In this document: positions 1-9,680 of the stretch, piece after piece
Layout: each line of letters starts with the position of its first letter
How positions within the stretch are numbered: the first letter of the stretch is position 1
NCBI GenBank assembly: GCA_037176725.1
Contig: JAZBRS010000039.1
Coordinates: 26,758,001-26,822,000, forward strand
Reading direction: 5' to 3'
DNA: 64,000 nucleotides
DNA from: Posidonia oceanica
Lineage: Eukaryota; Streptophyta; Magnoliopsida; Alismatales; Posidoniaceae
Notes under the pieces: generated by a model
Seen by the model: the letters and a program-made list of their open reading frames with translations, nothing else
Told to the model about the DNA's origin: nothing
Databases searched by the model: none
Made by a program: the position numbers and the translations under genes

Positions 1-2219
1 AGGCCAGGAAGGGTGTAGGTTAGCTGGTAATGGAAGAGGAGAGTTCCCTGGATTTGGGAAGGAATGGGAGAGGTTCTGAGGAGTGAGAAATGGCGTGGGA
101 TCTGGGTTCTTCTCCGGGATGCCCAGAACTTCCTCAAGCTCTACTCTCACTGCCCTTTTCTCTCTAGAAATTGGGAGGTGAAGAGGAGAAGGAGGAGGGT
201 CGCACAGATGGGAAGAAGGTGGAATTGCTCTCTGGTTTGCTGGTGGTCTCTCCTTGCTTGCTTGCTCACTGATTGTCTTTTTTTTTTTTGAAGGAATGGA
301 CGGGAGGCTTTTTATCCGGAGGAGGTTGGCTGCTGGCGCGCTGGAAACTTTTGAAATCCACCGGCGGCACTGCAACAGAAGCGATGGGCGTCGGCGAGGC
401 GACCGGCATTCAATGCCTCTGGAAAAGAAGCTGAGATAGGAGGGGGCGGCGAGCTGCTGTAGACGATTGGATTGAAGCTTGAATTTGAACAATGGAGGGA
501 AGGCTGTTGCTGCAGCTCGCGGGAGAATCGGTGGAAAGAGAAAAAACGCAGGGGAAGAAGGAAGAAGAAGGAGGAGAAGGAAGGCGTGGGCCGGACCGTG
601 CGGGCCGAGAAAAAGAAATAAAAAAAGAAGGAAAAAAGAAGCAGGCCGACAGGCCCAGTAAGAAAGAAAGAAGGGAAATAAGAAAGAAAGAGGGGGGCAA
701 GAAGGGGAAATAAAATTGGTAAAAATAAACCAAAAATAAATAAAGATATTAGAAGAGTTGTGCTGTAGATTAGGATTTTAATTAAGACTTTTAATGGTCA
801 TTTTGAGTTGATTAATGTGTTTTGGGCTTGATTAGGGTTTTAGGATTTTGGTTTTGTTTTTAATTGATTTTCACTTGATTAAATGTTTGTTAAACCTTTT
901 TTAAATTGTTTTAAAAATTGTATTTCCCTTGTTGGACATTTAGAATATTGATTAGGATTTTTTAGGATTTATTTCGTGTTAATTTATGGTTGGTTTTTGA
1001 TTTTAAAGTTGTAGTCTTTTTAGGGTTTCTTCCTTTTAAGTCTTTTAAGTTATGTTTGGATTTTTATTTATTGGTTTTTTCTTGAAGTTTTTAGTTGGTT
1101 TTCTTCTGGTTTGATAGGGTGTTTTTTAAGTCTTTTCAGATGTGTTTTTCTTTTCTTTTTTTAATTAAGTTTTAACTTGTTTTTCTTATGTTTACTAGGT
1201 TAGGTCTTTTGCCTTCTTTAATTACTTGTTTTAGTGTTTGATTTTTTAATTCTTCTTTTTGGGTTTGTTTTTTTTTTAATTCTTCTGATGGGTTTTTACC
1301 TTTGGTGGGTTTTGATTTTATTTTAGCTTTTTCCTTGATTTTTCAGTGTTTTCTTTTGATTTGTTTTGCATTTTTTAGTTTGTATGTTTGGTTTTTCTTT
1401 TAACTTGATTTAGCTAGGTTTAAGTTGTTAATTGCTTGTTTAATATTTTTTTAATTGTTTTTCTTAGGGTACTAATTTGTTTGTTTTATGTTTTGAGGTT
1501 TTGCAGATTTTTATGGGTTTTTGTGGATTTTTGCAAGAGAGGGAAAAGTAAAAGAGAAGGAAGAAAGAAATGGAAAAAAGGGGGAGAAAGGAGGAAAAGA
1601 GATAGGTTGGAAGAAAACGATTTTTTAAAATTCAGCAAAAGTGTTAAAAATAAAGTAAAAATAGGGATAAAATAGAGGAAGGATAGAAGCACAGAGGGGG
1701 CCCACAGCCAGACCAGAAGAAGGACAAGAAGGGGATGAAAAGAGAGATGATAATTAGGAGAGAGAGAGGAGAGAGAAAATGATAATCCCGGAGAGAGAAA
1801 AGCATAATTTGGGTGAAAGAGGGTCTTAATGGTCTTGGAATGGGGTGAGAATTGGTGAGTGGGTAGTCTAGGCTTTGGAGTGTTGGTCTTGAAGTTTTGG
1901 TTTGATTCTAAGGGGTTTTGGAGGGGTTTCAAGGTGTAGAAAAAGGGTAGTTTCTCCTAAGTTTTCTAGTGTTTTTGGGAATGGGTTAGGTTTGGAAATT
2001 CCTAGGTCTTTGGGTTGGTTTGTTGAGTGGATAGTGGTGGGTTTTCCTATGGATTTTGGTTAGGTTTTGAGGTTGGGAAGGGGGGCAAAGGTCTGGGCCA
2101 AAACAGGCTGATTTTGGAGGGTAAAGAGGAGGATTAGGGTTAGGGTTTGGTTGGGGTTTGATCCAGCAATCACCAAGAGGGCTCCAAGGGTCCGGGCCTG
2201 CCAAGATGGGGTGTCAACA
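1..2219 (-). mobile_element. Element A 3' LTR, first 2.2 kb (continues beyond the left edge)
   Basis: The minus-strand sequence starting at 2219 begins TGTTGACACCCCATCTTGG and is collinear with the start of the B LTR (14048 to about 16290), ending inside the block that matches B near 16250-16287. The side facing the element interior carries the polypurine tract, so this is the 3' LTR. It contains the same landmarks as B: pyrimidine-rich stretches, telomere-like AACCCTAACCCTAA close to the LTR start, and a long A/T-rich stretch. Open frames seen here are low-complexity and not supported as genes. Confidence 0.93.
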
Positions 2220-2287
2220 GATGCCCCTCCCTGAGCGAGGGCAAGCGGAGCGCGGCCGCTGCTCAGGGTTGACAAGACACCCCATCT
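2204..2287 (-). promoter_or_regulatory. Element A polypurine tract inside a boundary-spanning inverted repeat
   Basis: The plus-strange orientation is reversed here: on the minus strand the purine run AGGGAGGGG (2224-2232) followed by CATC directly precedes the LTR start at 2219, as expected for the plus-strand DNA primer. A 12-bp inverted repeat, AGATGGGGTGTC and GACACCCCATCT (plus-strand positions 2204-2215 and 2276-2287), flanks it, one arm lying in the LTR. The same arrangement is present in B and C. Confidence 0.8.
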
Positions 2288-2790
2288 GACCGGCGGGAGC
2301 AGCGGGTTGCTATGGGCGTGAGCTACTTATTCGGCGGGTGCACCGAAGATCGTAGCCCGTTGCCGCAATGCAAGATGCCAATGCAGATGGATGCTGTGTT
2401 GTGTGTGATATGCTAATGCAGTGCAATGCAAAGATAGTATGAAAGTTAGTGCAGCTATAAGAAAATGTTGATGCTGTGCGAGTGGTACTAGAGTAGTATG
2501 CCGTGCTAGCTAAGAAAGTGCTGAGATGATGCAGGAAAAATGATAGAAAGGCGCGATGTGGTGCAAATATCTGGCAGGGAGGCCAGACTTGCACGACAAA
2601 GCGAAGGAAAACAGGGTGCAGCTGGTCCCCGCCCGGGGAGCAAGCTAGCAGAAGAAGAGAAAGGGGCGCGAGGGGAGGGGGGCCAACTCTCCTATCGCAG
2701 AAAGGGGGTGCGTGACTTCGTCTTCCTGGGACAGGGCCACGCTGAAAAGGAGAAAAAAAATGATAAGGTGACGGGCTTATCGTCCGGATA
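2288..2790 (-). other. Element A 3' untranslated segment between repeat array and polypurine tract
   Basis: No supported gene. On the minus strand this segment matches B 59371-59846 and, more weakly, C 48626-48987. It includes a conserved block around 2310-2370 reading (minus strand) GCATCCGCCGAATAA, followed by runs of CAGCAT and TGCATTGCA-type words. It is part of the 3' untranslated region of the element. Confidence 0.7.
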
Positions 2791-3790
2791 GTTTACGGTC
2801 CTATCAACCGGGAGTGACAGTTTACGGTCCTGTCAACCGGAGCAGTTGTGAGTGATAGTTACTGGATATCAGCCGTATAACATGGTTGTGGGTGATAGTT
2901 TAGGAGTATCAGCCTAACGACAGTTTACGGTCCTGTCAACCGGTGGATAGTTTACAGACCTATCAACTGGAAACCCACAAACCATGAGGGATAGTTACTG
3001 GATATCAGCCGTATAACGCAATGCTGGATAGTTTACAGTCTATCATCTGGAACGACAGTTTACGGTCCTGTCAACCGGTGGATAGTTTACAGACCTATCA
3101 ACTGGAGGATAGTTTACAGTCCTATCAACTGGAAACGGCATTGCGAGGGACAGTTACTGGATGTCAGCCGTATAACATGATTGCGCGTGGTAGTTTACAG
3201 TCCTACCAACTAGTGGATAGTTTACAGTCCTATCAACTGGAGCGACAGTTTACGGTCCTGTCAACCGGCGGATAGTTTACAGACCTATCAACTGGAAACG
3301 CGCAATGATGAGGGATAGTTACTGGATATCAGCCGTATAATGCAATTGCGGGTGATAGTTTAGGAGTATCAGCCTAACGACAGTTTATGGTCCTGTCAAC
3401 CGGTGGATAGTTTACAGACCTATCAACTGGAGGATAGTTTACAGTCCTATCAACTGGAAACCGCAATTGCAAGGGACAGTTACTAGATGTCAGCCGTATA
3501 ACGTAATTGCACGCGGTAGTTTACAGTCCTACCAACTGGAGCGACAGTTTACGGTCCTGTCAACCGGTGGATAGTTTACAGACCTATCAACTGGAAAAGT
3601 GCAATTACGAGGGACAGTTACTGGATGTCAGCCGTATAACACAACTGCGGGCCGACCATGGATCGACCAGAAGATAGTTTAGGATTATCAGCCTGAGATA
3701 GTTTCGGATATCAGCCTAGCACGAGTGATTGATAGATGATAGTTTAGGAATATCAGCCTGCGATAGTTTCGGATATCAGCCTAGCACGAG
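2790..3790 (-). repeat. Element A 3'-UTR array of 21-25-nt units with interleaved inverted repeats
   Basis: Dozens of short units such as GATAGTTTACAGTCCTATC, GACAGTTTACGGTCCTGTC and GGTAGTTTACAGTCCTACC (plus-strand reading) are separated by CAACTGG or CAACCGG. They are mixed with units carrying GTTACTGGATATCAGCC. Within each unit the end words are complementary (GATAG/CTATC, GACAG/CTGTC, GGTAG/CTACC) and a second complementary pair (ACTG/CAGT or ACCG/CGGT) crosses the first. Homologous arrays are in B (58383-59372) and C (47505-48600). Confidence 0.9.
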
Positions 3791-3799
3791 TGATTGATA

Positions 3800-4310
3800 G
3801 ATTGATAAGAGGGGGCAAGATCATGATGAGAATGATAAGACATCGGACTTATCGGCCGGCAAAGAGGGGATGAGATAATGATGAGAAATTAAGCTAAAGA
3901 GGGGGATGAGATCATGATGAGAAGTCAAGCTAAAGAGGGAGATGAGATCATGATGAGAAGCTAAACTAAAGAGGGGGATGAGAGCATGATGAGAAATTAA
4001 GCTAAAGAGGGGGATGAGATCATGATGAGAAGTTAAACTAAAGAGGGGGATGAGAGCATGATGAGAAATTAAGCTAAAGAGGGGGATGAGATCATGATGA
4101 GAAATTAAACTAAAGAGGGGGATGAGATCATGATGAGAGGCTAAGCTAAAGAGGGGGATGAGAGCATGATGAGAGATTAATCTAAAGAAGGGGATGAGAT
4201 CATGATGAGAAGTTAAACTAAAGAGGGGGATGAGAGCATGATGAGAAATTAAGCTAAAGAGGGGGATGAGATCATGATGAGAAGCTAAGCTAAAGAGGGG
4301 AATGAGGGAA
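3800..4310 (-). repeat. Element A 36-bp tandem array
   Basis: About a dozen units of roughly 36 bp, each containing AAAGAGGGGGATGAGA, then TCATGATGAG or GCATGATGAG, then AA(G/T)TTAA(A/G)CTA. Units alternate between the ATC and AGC forms in part of the array. The homologous array in B is at 57868-58310 and a 37-bp relative in C is at 46965-47400. Confidence 0.93.
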
Positions 4311-4430
4311 TGATGAGAATGATAAGATATCGGACTTATCGGTCGGCAAAGAAGGGGTAAGGGAATGATGAGAATGATAAGATATCGGACTTATCGGCCG
4401 GCAAAGAAGGGGTAAGGGAATGATGAGAAG
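4305..4430 (-). repeat. Element A repeat units containing GATAAG...CTTATC
   Basis: Two full units of about 55 bp with GATAAGATATCGGACTTATC and CGGCCGGCAAAGAAGGGG; a related copy lies at 3823-3860. Each unit holds complementary GATAAG/CTTATC, crossed by CGG/CCG. This is the same crossing layout as in the neighbouring 21-25-nt units despite different sequence. Confidence 0.85.
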
Positions 4431-4437
4431 AAACCAT

Positions 4438-4464
4438 CCCTATGACGCCAGGAACGTCATAGGG
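4438..4464 (-). other. Inverted repeat (hairpin) CCCTATGACG / CGTCATAGGG
   Basis: Ten-base perfect arms separated by a seven-base loop. The same hairpin is present in B at 57653-57679 at the equivalent place in the 3' untranslated region. Confidence 0.85.
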
Positions 4465-4505
4465 GAAAGGGGGAGAGAATGATACCATGGGGCGATTAAA
4501 AGATG

Positions 4506-4532
4506 CCCCTGGTGTCGGGATGACACCAGGGG
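4506..4532 (-). other. Inverted repeat (hairpin) CCCCTGGTGTC / GACACCAGGGG
   Basis: Eleven-base perfect arms with a five-base loop. Related hairpins, with GGTATC/GATACC replacing GGTGTC/GACACC, occur at about 5535-5561 in A and 57171-57197 in B, so the paired position changes on both sides. Confidence 0.85.
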
Positions 4533-4589
4533 TTGGCCAGCGCGTCCATGGCATTGAAAGCAGAGAGTGATGACAAGAGTGTCGTGCTT

Positions 4590-5830
4590 GTCAGACGAGT
4601 AGTTTGGGGTACCAGCCCGCAAGGGATTCAGCTGAGGGCGATCAGCTGGGGACTCAGCTGGGGATGACCAGCCGAGAAGAGTGTCAGGTTGACGGACCTT
4701 TCGCCGAGCAGTTTGGGGTGCCAACCCGCAGAGATAAGGATCCAGCTGGGGCGACCAACTGGGGACTCAGCTGGGGATGACCAGCCGAGAAGAGTGTCAG
4801 GTTGACAGACCTTTCGCCGAGCAGTTTGGGGTGCCAGCCCGCAGAGATGAGGATCCAGCTGGGGCGACCAACTGGGGACTCAGCTGGGGATGACCAGCCG
4901 AGAAGAGTGTCAGTTTGACGGACCTTTCGCCGAGCAGTTTGGGGTGCCAGCCCGCAGAGATAATGATCCAGCTGGGGGCGACCAACTGGGGACTCGACTG
5001 GGGTGACCAGCCGAGAAGAATGTCAGGTTGACGGACCTTTCGCCGAGCAGTTTGGGGTGCCAGCCCGCAGAGATAATGATCCAGCTGGGGGCGACCAACT
5101 GGGGACTCGACTGGGGTGACCAGTCGAGAAGAATGTCAGGTTGACGGACCTTTCGCCGAGCAGTTTGGGGTGCCAGCCCGCAAGGGACAACAATCCAGCT
5201 GGGGGAGACCAGCTGGGGACTCAACTGGGGATGACCAGCCGAGAAGAGGACTCAGCTGGGGATGATGCCACCGGGCGACCAAAAGATGCCCCCGGTATCA
5301 GGATGATACCAAGGGATGGTCGGTGCGCCCCTGGCATCAGGACGCAAAGACAGATAAGCGAGTGGATGGAAGATAGGTTGACGAACCCATCGCCGAGCAG
5401 TTTGGGGTGCCAGCCCGCAAGGGATTCAGCTGAGGGCGATCAGCTGGGGACTCAGCTGGGGATGACCAGCCGAGAAGAGGACTCAGCTTGGGATGATCAG
5501 CTGGGGATGATGCCACCGGGCGACCAAAAGATGCCCCCGGTATCAGGATGATACCAGGGGATGGTCGGTGCGCCCCTGGCATCAGGACGCAAAGACAGAT
5601 AAGCGAGTGAATGGAAGATAGGTTGACGAACCCATCGCCGAGCAGTTTGGGGTGCCAGCCCGCAAGGGATTCAGCTGAGGGCGATCAGCTGGGGACTCAG
5701 CTGGGGATGACCAGCCGAGAAGAGTGTCAGGTTGACGGACCTTTCGCCGAGCAGTTTGGGGTGCCAGCCCACAGAGGACGGTGGTCCAGCCGGGGGGTGA
5801 CCAGCTGGGGATGCCGGACAGCGGAGCTGA
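4590..5830 (-). repeat. Element A 113-bp tandem array, with a larger about 244-bp unit at one end
   Basis: The word CGCCGAGCAGTTTGGGGTGC recurs at about 4702, 4815, 4928, 5041 and 5154 (period 113), then at about 5392, 5636 and 5747. Units contain GATCAGCTGGGG and CAGCTGGGGATGACCAGC, which are rich in the palindrome CAGCTG. B has a shorter version (56930-57530) and C only about one remnant unit (near 46680-46740). Open frames through the array arise from the repeat and are not genes. Confidence 0.93.
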
Positions 5831-6086
5831 GTGTCGCGGGCCTGCAGATGCTCTAGGCTCCGGGTTGGGTGTTGAGGACTTCGCCGCGTTGAGATGTCTG
5901 CAAGTCTGATTAGAGGGCCCAAGATAATGATGATGATGATACGCAATGCAGCAAGGAGTCTTGATGTGCGAGCAGAAAGCAGAAACAGTTTCCATTGATA
6001 TGATCTTGATAAGTACAATGCCTACGGCAGGCCAGAAAATGTACAGCACAATTCGAAAGAAGACCACATGATGGGTGCACATGGGC

Positions 6087-7289
6087 CTAGTCAACTCGGG
6101 CCTTCTTTGGCTGCCTGGAGTCGGGGAATAAGGGGCCGCCTGGCGGGACTTCAGTGATCGGCCAGAGCTGTCGGACTTCAGCTTCATAATTAGGAGTGCA
6201 TCCAGTACCTCTCACAGCTGCAACGTCTGTAGATTGGACCCCATGCTGCATCAGACTAGCAAGCTTCTTAGTTGGGGCAGTGGTGCTGAGAGGGTAAGTC
6301 TGTAGAAGCCTAGGCGCTGTACTGTCAATGAAGGCGCCCTGCTAGAAGCCAAACTGGCGCATGACCCTGATTGGATGGTACTCTACACCTGCTGTGAAGC
6401 CTGGAAGAATGATCAGCCGCGTGTCACGCGCGCTGAAGAAGATTGTGAATGGCTCTGCTGCAGAGGGAACGATGCGCCAGATCACAGCGTCGTCAGTCAG
6501 TGCTGACAGCCTCTCGTACTCGTCTTTGACGCTCTTGTCTGCTCTGGTACGGGCGCTGCTGCAGTAAGCTTCGAAAGCAGGCACTTGAGGGCGCAGAAGG
6601 TCCATCTCTAAGTGCGCGGTCAGCCAGACTTGTATGAGTGCTCCGCAACCGTGGAAGTGGCGGCAACGATGAGAAATGCGGTCCAGCCCGCGATAAGTCT
6701 CTGCCAAGACAACTGATGCCAGGTCTATGTGCTGGGTCACCACAGCTAATGCAATCTCTGCGACCTCGATGGCCACTGTCAGTCGGCCATGGGTAAAGAT
6801 TAGTTCACCCAGAAAGCGGATGACGAACCCTCAGAGCCACAGCTCATCTCCGAGGTCAGCACGCTTGTTCAAGATATCATCAAAGTGTGCAAGGCGAAGC
6901 ATAGGCTCTTGTCCACTGGTGCAGATTAGCTTCTGTTGGCAGCCTTGAGTGGAGAGCCCAGTTAGTTGGCTCAAGACCCGGAGATATCCGTCGCGCCTCA
7001 TAAAGATAGGCGGCCCCAATATCTTTGAAAAGCCGCAGATCCGACGCACCTCTTCCAGTGTAGGTGTCAGTTCAGTCTTGTTGAAGCGGAAGACATGATG
7101 CGCCGGCTTCCAGAATCTCGCGGCAGCACACAGAAGGTGGCAGCTGACCTCCACATTAGCAGCCTTTAGCAGCTTGGTTGGTATGCCCCACAGGCGCAAC
7201 TTTTCACAGTCTTGTAGAGTGAGCCTGCCGATCCATTCTCGCAGGGTTTCCGAGCAATGTGCGGGAGTCAGCAGAGTAGGAAAACCCAT
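6087..7289 (-). pseudogene. ORF3 of element A (DUF7745 / plant-mobile-domain-like protein), two nonsense codons
   Basis: Collinear with the intact ORF3 of B over the full 400 codons, from ATG at 7289 to the TAG at 6087-6089. It is broken by two point changes: CGA to TGA at 6831-6833 (in ...LWLRGFV...) and CAG to TAG at 6342-6344 (in ...FGFQQGAF...). No frameshift is needed to align it. Family resemblance rests on the (V/T)PTLEE(V)..I.GF motif near residue 76, the AE.Y..LDR block near residue 190 and the GVEYHP.R..RQ.G motif near residue 305. The function of such proteins is not established. The position, downstream of pol on the coding strand, is the same as in B and C. Confidence 0.85.
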
Positions 7290-8781
7290 TGTTCTTGATT
7301 GCAGAAGACGGGCTGATCACTGCAAGGCTTGAAGGTACCTGCTATCAATAAACAGTCAGATCTCGCAGGTATGTAATCACTGACAGCAAGCAGAAACTGA
7401 GACTGAAAATGTAGTTCCAATATGCATTTAGGCAAAGTGATAACGGAACATAGCAATTGAGCACTGATAAACAGGGGGGGTTGGCAGCAATCCGGCGAAT
7501 GCGGTGGTGAGGGCTGGCAGGAGATCTGGACCAGCGCAGCTTGAGTGTCGTCGATGTGCCTCTGCTGGGGAGAAGTACTGCCTCAGGGCCTGAGCGTGTT
7601 GCAGAGCGGAGAGATTGGTGGAAGGGGGAAAGAAAGAAGGAAGATGCATGAATGCAAGATGCAGGTGATATGCTTATGAAGATGAGTAGTATGCTTAGAT
7701 GGATAAGTATGCTTAGGTGGATGGGTATGCTAGGGTGGATGGGTATGCTAGGGTGCCCTCAGCATACGGAGTGCTTTGATGCCTGCTGCAGAGGAAGGGA
7801 GTGGTCCTTGACTCACTGGGCCCTACTCAGACTCTCGGCTTATTGGTGGCACTCCGGAATAGGTTGTTGGCATTATACAGGTAGTGATGTGGTAAGGACA
7901 GGCTACTGGCCGCACTCTCAGGACCTACACCTATTCTTTCAGCTCTCTTTTTTTTTTTTTTTTTTTTTGAAAGGTTTCTCCCTCATAGGTATGCAGTCTT
8001 TCTCTGCCCCTAGCTAGGAGAAGGTATGTGTTTGCTCTTGGGAGGATGCTGTAGACCCCTTTTCCAGGCTTGACATGCTGGGGATCTCTAGCAAGGTATG
8101 GGGGATAACGGTGCCTGTGTTTTTGGGCTAGCTTTGCCTTTTTCTTCTTTCTTTTTTTTCGTTTTGCTTGCTTTTCTCCTTTTTTTGTTTTTGTTTTTGT
8201 TCTATCTCTTTTTTTTCTTTTTTTTGCTTGATCTCTTTTTTTCTCTTTTTTTTTTTGGCTTTTGCTATCCCCATTCTGGTGGCAAAAGAAGGGTGCTTGA
8301 ATTGTAATGGATTCAGGTTTTGGGTCTGCTGTGTGATGGGTAGAAGGAGCAGGGTTAGACTGCACACCCCTATCTCTAGGGCCGGCTTCTGTCTTCGTCT
8401 TCTGTTCCTTGGAGGTGCCCAAACCTAGATGTCTATTCTCACTTTTTTCAAGCTCACAACCTAACATTTTTTCTCCCTCAGAGGTGTATGTCCTTGTGAG
8501 ATTGGGCAGTTCACCTGTCCTTATTGGTGGTGGCTCCCTCTCTTGCTAAGACATCTAAGTAGTGCCAGGTGAGGCAGGGTGACTCTTTCCAGAGCAGGCA
8601 AGCACTTCCGGTTGTCATCACCGGGCAAAAGATGCGGTGTTTGAGTTGACGATGATGATTTGAAAAGAAAGGGGGCAAGAGTTGAAAGGATGACGATGAT
8701 GATTTGAAGTAGAGTTGAGGCAAGAAGGCGAGAATGCAAGTACAGGTGGGAGAAGGGTATCTGCAACGGGGCCGCTTTCGG
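7290..8781 (-). other. Element A spacer between pol and ORF3, with polypurine tract on the coding strand
   Basis: No gene supported. On the coding (minus) strand it contains, in order: a block at about 8475-8630 conserved in B and C; a purine-rich A/G tract at about 8135-8262 (T/C on the plus strand); a second A-run at 7947-7968; and a candidate 3' splice site (ATAGCAG then GTACC) near 7340, about 50 nt before the ORF3 start. Open frames of lysine- or phenylalanine-rich low complexity here come from the purine tract. Confidence 0.75.
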
Positions 8782-9680
8782 CTACTGATAGTACTTCTTC
8801 AGATAGCAGAGGTTGACGGGCTCAGACTGCTCGACCTGGTCCATATCCTCAAGGGTTACAGCGCCTCCCGAAAAGATCTGCTTGACCACAAAGGGGCCAC
8901 GCCAATTGGGTCGGAATTTCCCTCGACCGTCGGGCAAATGAATGGCGCGCAAGACAAGGTCCCCTGGCTGGAAGCTTCTGGGCCAGACCTTCTTCAAGAA
9001 TGCTTTGGCCATCCGCTTCTGATAACAGTGAGCGTTGTGCATGGCTTGCAATCTGCGCTCATTAATCAAGTTCAGTTGGACGCAGCGGTCTTCGACCCAT
9101 TCTGCTTCTTCCAACTCAGCTTCCCGCAGGATTCGCAGAGAGGGGATCTCCACTTCAACAGGTAACACCGCTTCCATGCCGTACACCAGAGAGTACGGGG
9201 TGGCTCCTGTAGAGGTCCGGATTGATGTCCTGTACGCCCAGAGCGCGTACGAGAGCTTGTCGTGCCAATCCTTGTGGGTTTCTGCCATTTTCTTCAAGAT
9301 CTTGACAATGTTCTTGTTTGCAGATTCCACTGCTCCGTTCATCTGAGGCCGATAAGGCGAGGATCGATGGTGCTTGATTTTGAGACTTTGCAGGTATTCT
9401 TCGATCCTTTTGGCAATAAAGTTTGAGCCGTTATCAGAGATGACAGAGTACGGGACCCCATATCGGGCAACGATATTGTTTCTGATAAATTTCTCTGTTG
9501 CCACAGCGGTGACTGTCTTGTAAGAAGCTGCTTCCACCCACTTGGTAAAGTAATCGATCGCTACCAGAATGTAACGATGACCATTCGAAGCAGCAGGGTG
9601 GATGGCGCCGATGACATCGATCCCCCAGGTGGAGAAAGGCCATGGCGAGGACATGTTGTGCAGCTGATGTGGAGGGGCCT
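8782..9680 (-). pseudogene. Integrase core and C-terminus of element A (N-terminal zinc domain, RT and RNase H deleted)
   Basis: An open frame of about 290 codons, read 9654 to 8782, carries the integrase core: first Asp in WGIDVIGA, second Asp in ISDNGSNF and Glu in NGAVESANK. The C-terminal chromatin/DNA-binding-like region with NWRGPFVV follows, ending LCYLKKYYQ. The HHCC zinc domain that precedes the core in C is absent. The upstream linker ORF joins this region at about 9676-9682 in a different reading frame, so integrase cannot be made as a fusion with gag. The junction shares CAAGGC with both parental sites seen in C, suggesting a microhomology deletion of about 2.7 kb. Confidence 0.87.

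Noticed and set aside
5141..5856. Open frames on the plus strand through the 113-bp array of A
   Set aside because: Repeat-derived, opposite to element orientation in part, and not conserved as protein in B or C.
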